A stretch of DNA of 9,962 bases from Oscillospiraceae bacterium (lineage in GTDB: Bacteria; Bacillota; Clostridia; Oscillospirales; Acutalibacteraceae), in contig JAISII010000122.1 in assembly GCA_031262125.1 (NCBI GenBank), positions 1-9,962 on the forward strand, given 5' to 3'. The translations under genes and the position numbers were made by a program. Positions 1-5,819 of this stretch are shown here, in pieces. The notes below the pieces were generated by a model. The model ran no database searches and had not been told where the DNA came from. It was given only the letters and a program-made list of their open reading frames with translations. Each line of letters opens with the position of its first letter. Within the stretch, counting starts at the first letter, position 1.

Positions 1-678
1 ATTTTGCGTATGGATGCCGATGCAACCCTGCGTAAAAATTCACACGAAAAGCTGTTTGACTCTTTTTTAAAAGGGGACTATGATATATTAATAGGCACGC
101 AAATGGTGGCAAAGGGGCTTAACTTCCCCAATGTTACGCTGGTGGGGGTGGTTAACGCCGACCAAATGCTCTATGCCGACGATTATAAAAGCTTTGAACG
201 TGCTTTTTCGCTGCTGACTCAAGTAGTGGGACGAAGCGGACGGGGCGACACTAAAGGCAGAGCGATAATTCAAACCCACACGCCCGAAAGCCACGTTATT
301 TCGCTAGCCGCATTGCAGGATTACGATGCTTTTTATGAATCGGAAATTGCACTGCGACAGGCAATGCTTTACCCCCCGTTTGCCGATTTGTGCATTGCAG
401 GGTTTGCCGCAGAGCAGCGAAATTCGGCACAAAAGGGTGCCGAGGAATTTTTAAAGCTGCTTGCAAGCACGGCAAAAACCAAATTTCCGCAATTGCCTAT
501 GAGGGTTTTGGGACCAACGCTTGAAGCGGTAGCAAAAATAAACAACAAATACCGCTACAGGTTAATGATAAAATGCCGCAGCGGCAAAGACTTCCGCAGT
601 TTGATGCAAGAAGTGCTGGCAAGCTTCGGCACACTGCCGGGGCACAAAAACACCGGCGTTTATATAGATTTTATTTAA
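1..678 (+). CDS. priA: Primosomal protein N' (PriA helicase), C-terminal part
   Basis: PriA is the superfamily 2 DNA helicase that reloads the replisome at stalled forks. The frame is open from base 1, so the start and the N-terminal DNA-binding, Walker A/B and zinc regions lie upstream of the window. About 225 residues remain. What is seen: the second helicase lobe with a motif V-like stretch GTQMVAKGLNFPNVTLVGVV followed by NAD, then motif VI QVVGRSGRG and RAIIQTHTPESHVI, which are hallmarks of PriA rather than of other helicases. The remainder matches the PriA C-terminal domain (RQAMLYPPFADL, then a conserved VLGP segment near residue 169). It ends in TAA at 676-678, 12 bases before def. 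That spacing implies co-transcription with def and fmt, the usual arrangement in Bacillota. It looks intact apart from the window edge. Confidence 0.95.
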   Translation: MLRMDADATLRKNSHEKLFDSFLKGDYDILIGTQMVAKGLNFPNVTLVGVVNADQMLYADDYKSFERAFSLLTQVVGRSGRGDTKGRAIIQTHTPESHVISLAALQDYDAFYESEIALRQAMLYPPFADLCIAGFAAEQRNSAQKGAEEFLKLLASTAKTKFPQLPMRVLGPTLEAVAKINNKYRYRLMIKCRSGKDFRSLMQEVLASFGTLPGHKNTGVYIDFI

Positions 679-690
679 AAAGGGAAATTT

Positions 691-1158
691 ATGGCTATAA
701 GAAATATTATTACAAACGATTTGGAACGGCTGACCAAAAAAAGCCGTGAGGTAGAAAAGTTTGACGACCGATTAGCACAGCTGCTTGACGATTTAACCGA
801 CACTTTACGCCACTCAGGCGGTGTTGGCTTGGCTGCACCGCAGGTAGGCATTTTACGCAGGGCGGTTGTTATTGATATTGGGCAAGGGCTTATTGAGCTT
901 GTAAACCCGAAAATTGCAATGTTCTCGGGCGAGCAAGACGGCAGCGAGGGCTGCTTGTCGTTCCCCAACGAGTACGGCTTGGTAAAACGCCCGATGCACG
1001 TTAAGGTAAAGGCACATGACCGTAACGGAAAACCGTTTGAAGTAAGCGGCGACGAGCTTTTGGCACGTGCCTTATGCCACGAAATCGACCATTTAGACGG
1101 TATAGTTTTTAAGTCAAGGGTCAGCAGAATGCTCCGCCCGGAAGAAATAGAGTTATAA
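691..1158 (+). CDS. def: Peptide deformylase
   Basis: A metallohydrolase that removes the formyl group from the initiator methionine of nascent proteins at the ribosome exit. All three family motifs are present in order: GVGLAAPQVG (residues 44-53), EGCLSFP (86-92) and HEIDHLDG (130-137). The metal ligands are Cys88, His130 and His134, and the catalytic acid is Glu131. Motif 2 carries Phe where Val is commonest, and the residue before HEIDH is Cys (Gln in many homologues); neither should abolish activity. Length is 155 aa, normal for the short form. The ATG at 691 has an AGGGA ribosome binding site about 5-6 bases upstream. It lies 12 bases after priA and shortly before fmt, whose product adds the formyl group that this enzyme removes. 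Confidence 0.96.
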   Translation: MAIRNIITNDLERLTKKSREVEKFDDRLAQLLDDLTDTLRHSGGVGLAAPQVGILRRAVVIDIGQGLIELVNPKIAMFSGEQDGSEGCLSFPNEYGLVKRPMHVKVKAHDRNGKPFEVSGDELLARALCHEIDHLDGIVFKSRVSRMLRPEEIEL

Positions 1159-1170
1159 ATAAGAAGGCAG

Positions 1171-1232
1171 AAATAATAATGCAGAAATATTTCTGCATTC
1201 TGCATTATCCTTTGTTATTTATAAATAAAGGG
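1171..1232. repeat. Intergenic palindromic repeat, copy A (def-fmt)
   Basis: The def-fmt gap holds a perfect 22-bp palindrome at 1178-1199 (half-site aatgcagaaat) with no unpaired loop, followed by a second partial unit ctgcattat. Bases 1190-1208 are the exact reverse complement of 8917-8935, the gap before the HPrK-like gene. Both copies then run into tttgttat...ataaaggg directly ahead of the next gene's ribosome binding site. There is no T-run, so it is unlikely to be an intrinsic terminator. It may be a small dispersed repeat, an mRNA-stability hairpin or a protein-binding site; the sequence does not decide between them. Confidence 0.6.
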
Positions 1233-1235
1233 AGG
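1230..1235 (+). promoter_or_regulatory. Ribosome binding site of fmt (supports TTG start)
   Basis: A strong GGGAGG motif ends 10 bases before the TTG at 1246. The only downstream in-frame ATG, at 1261, is inside the conserved N-terminal strand and has no Shine-Dalgarno motif at proper spacing, so the TTG is the likely start. Confidence 0.75.
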
Positions 1236-1245
1236 TATTGCAAAA

Positions 1246-2178
1246 TTGAAAATAGTTTTTATGGGTACGCCCGATTTTGCAGTGCCGTCGCTGCTGGAGC
1301 TTGTAAAAGACGGGCACGAAGTTGCAGCGGTGTTTACCCGTGAGGATAAACCAAAAGGGCGTGGCTATGCAATGCAGCCAACCCCTGTTAAAATTGCGGC
1401 ACAACAATTGCAAATACCTGTGTATACGCCAAAAACACTAAAAACCGACGATGTTTTGCAGACGCTTAAAATCATTGCCCCCGACGTTATTGTTGTGGTG
1501 GCATACGGGCGGATTTTGCCCGAAAGTGTTTTGCAATTGCCGCCGTTGGGCTGCATTAATGTGCATGGCTCGCTGTTGCCAAAATACCGTGGGGCTGCCC
1601 CAATGCAATGGGCGGTTATAAACGGCGAAAGCACAACCGGCGTTACTACAATGCTTATGGATGCCGGGATTGACACCGGCGATATGCTGGAGAAAACCGA
1701 AATTGAAATTTTGCCCGGCGATGATTTTGAAGCGGTGCATAACAACCTTATGCAAGCAGGTGCATTACTGCTGGTGCAGACTTTAAAAAAGCTGCAAAAC
1801 GGCGAACTTACGCACATAAAGCAAGACGACAGCATAAGCACCTATGCCCCGCTGATAACAAAGCAAATGTGCAAAATTGACTGGAACCGTTCGGCAACCG
1901 AGATTAACAACCTAATTAGGGGGCTGTCGCCCTTCCCCGGTGCGTTTGGTTTGTATGGCGGCAAAAAACTGAAGATTTTTAAAGCAACCCCGCAAAATTT
2001 ACCAAGTGATTCTAACGTAACTGCGGGTGAAATTATATTGGTGCAACCGCTAACGGTTGCATGTGCGGGTTCGGCTTTAACGCTGGAGGAAGTGCAGCTT
2101 GAGGGCAAAAAACGTATGCAAACAAGTGAGTTTCTGCGTGGCTTTAAGTTGAACGTAGGGGAGCGGTTGGATGGATAA
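1246..2178 (+). CDS. fmt: Methionyl-tRNA formyltransferase
   Basis: Transfers a formyl group from 10-formyltetrahydrofolate to methionyl-initiator-tRNA, producing the fMet-tRNA used to start translation. The N-terminal formyltransferase fold opens with KIVFMGTPDFAVPSL, as in the family. The catalytic set is Asn105, His107 in the block HGSLLPKYRGAAP (107-119), and Asp143 in DAGIDTGDML. A basic substrate loop, DKPKGRG, lies at 34-40. The C-terminal OB-like tRNA-binding domain runs from about 205 to 310. Length is 310 aa, as expected. The start is TTG, chosen because a GGGAGG site sits 10 bases upstream and because it gives the family N-terminus. The 3' end overlaps rsmB by 8 bases, consistent with translational coupling. 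Nothing appears broken. Confidence 0.95.
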   Translation: MKIVFMGTPDFAVPSLLELVKDGHEVAAVFTREDKPKGRGYAMQPTPVKIAAQQLQIPVYTPKTLKTDDVLQTLKIIAPDVIVVVAYGRILPESVLQLPPLGCINVHGSLLPKYRGAAPMQWAVINGESTTGVTTMLMDAGIDTGDMLEKTEIEILPGDDFEAVHNNLMQAGALLLVQTLKKLQNGELTHIKQDDSISTYAPLITKQMCKIDWNRSATEINNLIRGLSPFPGAFGLYGGKKLKIFKATPQNLPSDSNVTAGEIILVQPLTVACAGSALTLEEVQLEGKKRMQTSEFLRGFKLNVGERLDG

Positions 2179-3613
2179 AAACGCCCCAAAGAGCAAAAAT
2201 TCAGGCAAAAAAGCCACAAATAAAAAACCGCAAACACAAACCAACGCAAAACCAAGCCCAAACCCACGCAGGGTGGCGTTTGATGTGTTGTATAATGTGC
2301 TGGTGCAGGGCGGGTACTCTAACATTGCACTGGGCAACGCAATAAACGGCTACAGCTTGCAGCATAGGGATGCTGCCTTTTGTGCAAAAATTGTTTACGG
2401 CGTGTTAGAAAATTTGCTTTACCTTAATGCAATTATTGCGAAGCAAAGCAAAATAAAAATAGATAAAATCGACGAAAAAGCAAAAATCCTTCTGCAAATG
2501 GGGATGTATCAGCTTATATGGATGAACGTGCCGGCAAGTGCCGCCGTTAACGAAACCGTAAACCTTGCACAGCGGTTAAAGCTTTTTGCCGCAAAGGGGT
2601 TTATTAACGGTATGCTGCGTAGCTTTGCACCGCAGGCTGATTTATATGCAAACCCTGCCGAAGCAGCACCTTTGCTTGCTAAAAACTCCGACGAAGTGCA
2701 TTTGGTAGCACTTGCATATTCGGTGCAGCCGCAAATTGTAAAAATGCTTTTTAACAGCTATGGCAAGGCACAAACAACGGCAATGCTCGCACAAGCCTGT
2801 GGGCGACCGCCGCTTTACTTGAGGGTGAACACCCTAAAAACCACACCGCAGCAGCTTGCAAAATTGCTTGAGGAGCAGGGCGTTAGAACAAGCCCCGTTG
2901 CTTTTTTAAGTGCAGGGCTTGTGGCAGACAACTTTGGCGATGTAACACAGCTGCAAGCTTTTAAAGACGGTCTGTTTCATATTCAAGATGCGGCGTCGCA
3001 ACTGTGTTGCGATTTGCTATGCTTGCAACCCGGCGAGAATATGCTGGACGTATGTGCCGCACCCGGTGGCAAGAGCTTTACTTCGGCACAAAAAGGCGGC
3101 AGCACTGCAACAGTAACAGCCTGCGACCTATACCCGCATAAAATCGAGCTGATTACCGAGGGTGCAAACCGGCTGGACCTGTGCAATATTAAAAGCTTTG
3201 TTTGCAATGCCGAAGAAAATAACCCCGATTTTGCAAATAAATTCGATAAAATTTTGTGCGATGTGCCGTGCAGCGGGCTGGGCGTAATAAGACGCAAGCC
3301 CGAGATTAAATATAAAACCGATTTGCTGAGCAACGATTTGCCGACAGTGCAGTATAAAATTTTGCAAACCGCAGCGGCTTACCTAAAAACGGGGGGCGAA
3401 CTTGTGTATTCGACCTGTACGCTTAACCCTGCCGAAAACGGCGAGGTTTGCAAAAAGTTTTTGGCGGAGCATACAAATTTTGCCCCTGTGCTGCTTGCTT
3501 TGCCGCAGGGCGTGCAGCGGGCAATTGACGAGCCGGAAAACGAGTTGACCCTTTTGCCGCACATTAACAACACCGACGGCTTTTTTGCGGCAAAGTTTGT
3601 TAAAAAAGTCTGA
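2171..3613 (+). CDS. rsmB: 16S rRNA (cytosine-C5-967) methyltransferase RsmB
   Basis: A SAM-dependent enzyme that makes m5C967 in 16S rRNA during small-subunit assembly. Residues 1-32 are a Lys/Gln/Pro/Asn-rich, probably disordered extension. About 33-155 is a NusB-like RNA-binding domain (RRVAFDVLYNVLVQGGYSN; VNETVNLA at 126-133; KGFINGMLR at 142-150). The methyltransferase domain follows, with SAM motif I DVCAAPGGKS (293-302), motif IV DVPCSGLGVIRRKPEI (364-379, Cys367 for product release) and motif VI YSTCTLNPAENG (413-424, nucleophile Cys416). It ends with TDGFFAAKF, the usual family terminus. Length is 480 aa, slightly long because of the N-terminal tail. The ATG at 2171 lies inside the end of fmt, with a GGGGAG-type site at 2158-2163, so expression is probably coupled to fmt. 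Confidence 0.95.
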   Translation: MDKNAPKSKNSGKKATNKKPQTQTNAKPSPNPRRVAFDVLYNVLVQGGYSNIALGNAINGYSLQHRDAAFCAKIVYGVLENLLYLNAIIAKQSKIKIDKIDEKAKILLQMGMYQLIWMNVPASAAVNETVNLAQRLKLFAAKGFINGMLRSFAPQADLYANPAEAAPLLAKNSDEVHLVALAYSVQPQIVKMLFNSYGKAQTTAMLAQACGRPPLYLRVNTLKTTPQQLAKLLEEQGVRTSPVAFLSAGLVADNFGDVTQLQAFKDGLFHIQDAASQLCCDLLCLQPGENMLDVCAAPGGKSFTSAQKGGSTATVTACDLYPHKIELITEGANRLDLCNIKSFVCNAEENNPDFANKFDKILCDVPCSGLGVIRRKPEIKYKTDLLSNDLPTVQYKILQTAAAYLKTGGELVYSTCTLNPAENGEVCKKFLAEHTNFAPVLLALPQGVQRAIDEPENELTLLPHINNTDGFFAAKFVKKV

Positions 3614-3685
3614 GATTAATTTAACATACAGTGATTGTATGCAATAACTATATATTGTGCGTTGGAAAGTTTATGGAATTAAAAA
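3614..3685 (+). other. rsmB-rlmN gap with a small hairpin
   Basis: Seventy-two AT-rich bases. A short inverted repeat (cataca 3625-3630, tgtatg 3636-3641, five-base loop) is followed by no T-run, so it is not a convincing terminator. TATATT at 3651-3656 could be a -10 element, but I find no well-spaced -35 box. The only site near the rlmN start is a weak GGAA at 3675-3678. Confidence 0.3.
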
Positions 3686-4576
3686 ATGAAAATTGATATA
3701 AAATCTTCGGAGAAAGAGCAAATAGAAGAAAACCTTGCAAAAGCGGGCTTTAAAAGCTACCGTGCCGCACAGGTTTGGGGCTGGCTGCAAAAGGGAGTTA
3801 CCGATTTTGCTCAAATGACTAATATTCCCGCCGAATTAATAAACTATTTAAAAGAAAATTATTACATTTCTGTAATAAATATTGAAAAAAAACTAATATC
3901 GGGTTATGATAGTACAGTGAAGTACCTTTTTTCGCTGCACGACGGTTTTTTTATCGAATCGGTTGTAATGCGATATAAACACGGGAACACTATTTGCATA
4001 TCGACCCAAGCGGGCTGCAAAATGAACTGTGCCTTTTGTGCTACCGGCAAAAACGGCTTTAAACGTAACCTTACCCCTGCCGAAATGCTTTTGCAAATTG
4101 AGATTGCAAACAAAGATTTGTTTGGTGCAGGCACGTTAGATACTTCTTCAAAAACAAAAACCGACGGCCACGAGCATATTAATAATGTTGTGCTTATGGG
4201 TATGGGCGAGCCGCTGGACAATTTTGATAATGTTATTAAGTTTTTTAAGCTTATAAACGGCAAAATAGGCATGAGGCATATTTCGCTTTCTACCTGCGGG
4301 GTTGTGCCTAAAATTTACGAGCTTGCCGAGTATAAATTCGGGCTTACGCTGTCGGTTTCACTCCACGCCCCAAACGATGCTTTACGCAGCCGCACAATGC
4401 CTATTAACAACACATATCCCATTGCCGATTTACTCAGGGCGTGCCGCCACTATGCAAAAGTTACCGGGCGGCGGATTTCGTTTGAATATGCACTGATAGA
4501 GGGCGTTAACGATTCGGACGAATGTGCAACCGAGCTTGCACAAAAACTGCGGGGAATGTTGTGCCACGTTAACTAA
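3686..4576 (+). CDS. rlmN: Dual-specificity 23S rRNA/tRNA m2A methyltransferase RlmN, truncated by an in-frame TAA
   Basis: RlmN is a radical SAM enzyme that methylates C2 of A2503 in 23S rRNA and of A37 in some tRNAs. Seen here: an N-terminal accessory domain (about 1-75), then ISTQAGCKMNCAFCATG with the 4Fe-4S cysteines Cys111, Cys115 and Cys118. Cys104 is seven residues upstream, matching the resolving cysteine of the family (Cys118 in E. coli). MGMGEPLDNF at 171-180 and SVSLHAPND at 223-231 are also family blocks. A small insert rich in Thr/Ser/Lys lies around 147-163. The reading frame stops at TAA (4574-4576) after LRGMLCHVN, exactly where family members continue with Leu-Ile-Pro-Val-Asn. 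The next codons in the same frame give IPVNEIKGGSF and run to 4744, so about 55 residues, including the essential methyl-carrier cysteine, are cut off. As written, the 296-aa product should be inactive. A point mutation (TTA to TAA) or a sequence error are the simplest explanations. Confidence 0.93.
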   Translation: MKIDIKSSEKEQIEENLAKAGFKSYRAAQVWGWLQKGVTDFAQMTNIPAELINYLKENYYISVINIEKKLISGYDSTVKYLFSLHDGFFIESVVMRYKHGNTICISTQAGCKMNCAFCATGKNGFKRNLTPAEMLLQIEIANKDLFGAGTLDTSSKTKTDGHEHINNVVLMGMGEPLDNFDNVIKFFKLINGKIGMRHISLSTCGVVPKIYELAEYKFGLTLSVSLHAPNDALRSRTMPINNTYPIADLLRACRHYAKVTGRRISFEYALIEGVNDSDECATELAQKLRGMLCHVN

Positions 4577-4744
4577 ATACCCGTAAACGAGATTAAAGGC
4601 GGCAGCTTTAAAAAAAGCCCAAAGCAAAGGGCGGCTGCGTTTGTAAATATACTTGAAAAGTACGGCATAACCGCCACAATAAGGCGGACCTTAGGCAGTG
4701 ATATTAATGCATCCTGCGGGCAGCTTGCAGGGGAAAACAATTAG
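4577..4744 (+). pseudogene. rlmN: Severed C-terminal segment of RlmN (in frame after the TAA)
   Basis: Reading on in the rlmN frame past the TAA gives 55 codons and a TAG at 4742-4744. The translation opens with IPVNEIKGGSFKK and closes with TIRRTLGSDINASCGQLAG. These are the conserved RlmN C-terminal blocks, and the Cys in SCGQL is the residue methylated during catalysis (Cys355 in E. coli). With readthrough the full protein would be 352 residues, the normal family length. No ATG, GTG or TTG with a ribosome binding site begins this segment, so independent translation is unlikely. Full conservation with no second lesion implies that the stop is very recent, is an error, or is read through. 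Confidence 0.85.
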
Positions 4745-4747
4745 CGT

Positions 4748-5007
4748 AACCACCCCGTCTTCGCTAAAGCGAATCCACCCCTCCCCGGAGGGGAATATTC
4801 GCACAAACAATAGACTGCATACTAATTCAAATGAGTGCAATTTCACATAAAAACCAACCCGAAAATAGTCCGAAAGTCTCGGAGAGAGAAATTATTCCCC
4901 TCTGGGGAGGGGTGGCTGCTCCCTAAGTAAAGAATAAAATTTATTTTTTATTAAAAATCTAAAAAAATAAAAATATTTTTAGATTGAGCAGAGCAGACGG
5001 GGTGGTT
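4748..5007. repeat. 260-bp foldback (MITE-like) repeat with 13-bp terminal inverted repeats
   Basis: The ends are perfect inverted repeats: aaccaccccgtct at 4748-4760 and agacggggtggtt at 4995-5007. Inside is a second inverted pair of 22 bases, 4775-4796 against 4894-4915, with one mismatch; the left arm itself folds (cccctcc 4778-4784, ggagggg 4787-4793). A small hairpin ttcgc-taaa-gcgaa lies at 4760-4773 and an AT-rich stem at 4956-4985. No reading frame in it resembles a protein. It begins three bases after the original rlmN stop and ends about 20 bases before the phosphatase ribosome binding site, so it fills nearly the whole gap. No clear target-site duplication is visible. It could be a non-autonomous transposable element or an extragenic palindromic repeat family. 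Confidence 0.75.
4956..4985. repeat. AT-rich stem-loop inside the foldback repeat
   Basis: A perfect 10-bp inverted repeat (aatctaaaaa 4956-4965, tttttagatt 4976-4985) with a 10-base loop. The stem is almost all A-T, so it would be weak as a terminator. The AT-richness could also provide promoter-like sequence for the phosphatase downstream, but no good -35/-10 pair stands out. Confidence 0.5.
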
Positions 5008-5038
5008 TGAAAAAATATTCAATAAAGAAGGTGAAAAT

Positions 5039-5764
5039 TTGGAAGTTTTTTGCAAAAGCGACATTGGCATTGTGCGAACCGAAAACCAAGACAGCTTTGG
5101 CTATAATGTTATTACGCCCGACTGTGCATGGGCGTTGGTTTGCGACGGTATGGGCGGTGCAAACGGCGGCTCTACCGCAAGCACAATGGCGGTAAAGGTT
5201 ATTACCGATGCCATAAATAACGGCTACAGTGATGAAATGAGCCAGTCTAAGCTTTCGGATTTTCTTATAGAAGCGGTAGCTGCGGCAAATAAAGAAGTGT
5301 TTGATGCCTCTTGTGCCGATATAACCCTTACGGGTATGGGAACAACCTGCGATTTGGTTTTGGTTAAAAAAGGCGTTATTCATATTGTTCATGTGGGCGA
5401 CAGCCGGGTTTATGCCGTGCGGGGCGACCGTATTAAGCAGCTTTCGGAAGACCATTCGGTGGTTATGGAAATGGTACGGCGTGGCGATTTAACCCTTGAG
5501 CAAGCAGCCAACCACCCCAACCGCAATTTTATAACACGAGCTTTGGGCATAAAGCCCCATGTGCATATAGATTATATAGAAGCGGGTTTTGAGCCGAGCG
5601 ATGTGCTGGTTTTGTGCTCCGATGGGCTTTCTAACGAGCTTAGCGATGATGAAATTTTACAGACGATTATAGAGTGCAATAAAGATGAAGCCGCAACTGT
5701 GCTTGTGCAAAAAGCAATAGACAGCGGCGGGCATGATAATATTACCGTAGCCGTAATGGGCTAA
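5039..5764 (+). CDS. stp: PP2C-family Ser/Thr protein phosphatase (PrpC/Stp type)
   Basis: A metal-dependent phosphatase that reverses phosphorylation by the neighbouring PASTA kinase, acting in the cytoplasm. PPM/PP2C motifs are in order: DIGIVRTENQDSF (8-20), CDGMGGANGG (35-44) with metal ligand Asp36, HVGDSRVYAV (118-127), SEDHS (136-140), NFITRALG (163-170), VLCSDGLSNELSD (191-203) with Asp195, and GGHDNITVAVM (230-240) with Asp233. Length is 241 aa, typical of bacterial PrpC. The start is TTG at 5039, chosen because GAAGGTG lies about 7 bases upstream and the resulting N-terminus matches homologues. A GTG at 5031 and an ATG-like start at 5007 are in other frames. The kinase follows after 55 bases. 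The gene is preceded directly by the foldback repeat, so its promoter must lie in or before that repeat. Confidence 0.95.
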   Translation: MEVFCKSDIGIVRTENQDSFGYNVITPDCAWALVCDGMGGANGGSTASTMAVKVITDAINNGYSDEMSQSKLSDFLIEAVAAANKEVFDASCADITLTGMGTTCDLVLVKKGVIHIVHVGDSRVYAVRGDRIKQLSEDHSVVMEMVRRGDLTLEQAANHPNRNFITRALGIKPHVHIDYIEAGFEPSDVLVLCSDGLSNELSDDEILQTIIECNKDEAATVLVQKAIDSGGHDNITVAVMG

Positions 5765-5795
5765 AGCTGTGCAAATGTTTAACATTAAGGCTTTA
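5762..5795 (+). promoter_or_regulatory. Nested hairpin in the phosphatase-kinase gap
   Basis: Outer arms taaagc (5762-5767) and gcttta (5790-5795) enclose a perfect 13-base palindrome aatgtttaacatt (5774-5786). The structure overlaps the phosphatase stop and precedes the kinase ribosome binding site (GGAGGG at 5802-5807, with an AAGG closer to the start). It might be an operator or a leader RNA fold that sets the kinase-to-phosphatase ratio. There is no T-run, so a terminator is unlikely. Confidence 0.35.
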
Positions 5796-5819
5796 CAGAG
5801 CGGAGGGAAATAAGGTTAT

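Noticed and set aside
675..1205. Minus-strand frame of 176 codons opposite def
   Set aside because: It is the antisense shadow of a gene with complete deformylase motifs; its Ser/Pro/Cys-rich translation has no recognisable domain.
1178..1208. Rho-independent terminator after def
   Set aside because: The palindrome is AT-rich, has no loop and no following T-run, and the fmt ribosome binding site follows directly.
1365..1841. Minus-strand frame of 158 codons opposite fmt
   Set aside because: Shadow of the conserved formyltransferase domain; Cys/Ser-rich composition with no motif.
4574..4744. A reassigned TAA codon (alternative genetic code) as the explanation of the rlmN stop
   Set aside because: priA, def, fmt, the phosphatase and rsgA all end at TAA at the expected family lengths, so TAA works as a stop in this genome.
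4574..4744. A frameshift in rlmN
   Set aside because: The conserved C-terminal blocks are in exactly the same frame as the N-terminal part (168 bases from the TAA to the TAG, a multiple of three), so the lesion is a nonsense codon only.
4748..5007. CRISPR array or complete insertion sequence in the rlmN-phosphatase gap
   Set aside because: The repeats are inverted rather than regularly spaced direct repeats, and there is no transposase-sized frame.
4979..5455. Minus-strand frame of 158 codons opposite the phosphatase
   Set aside because: It lies antisense to a clear PP2C gene and starts or ends inside the foldback repeat; no domain or start signal supports it.
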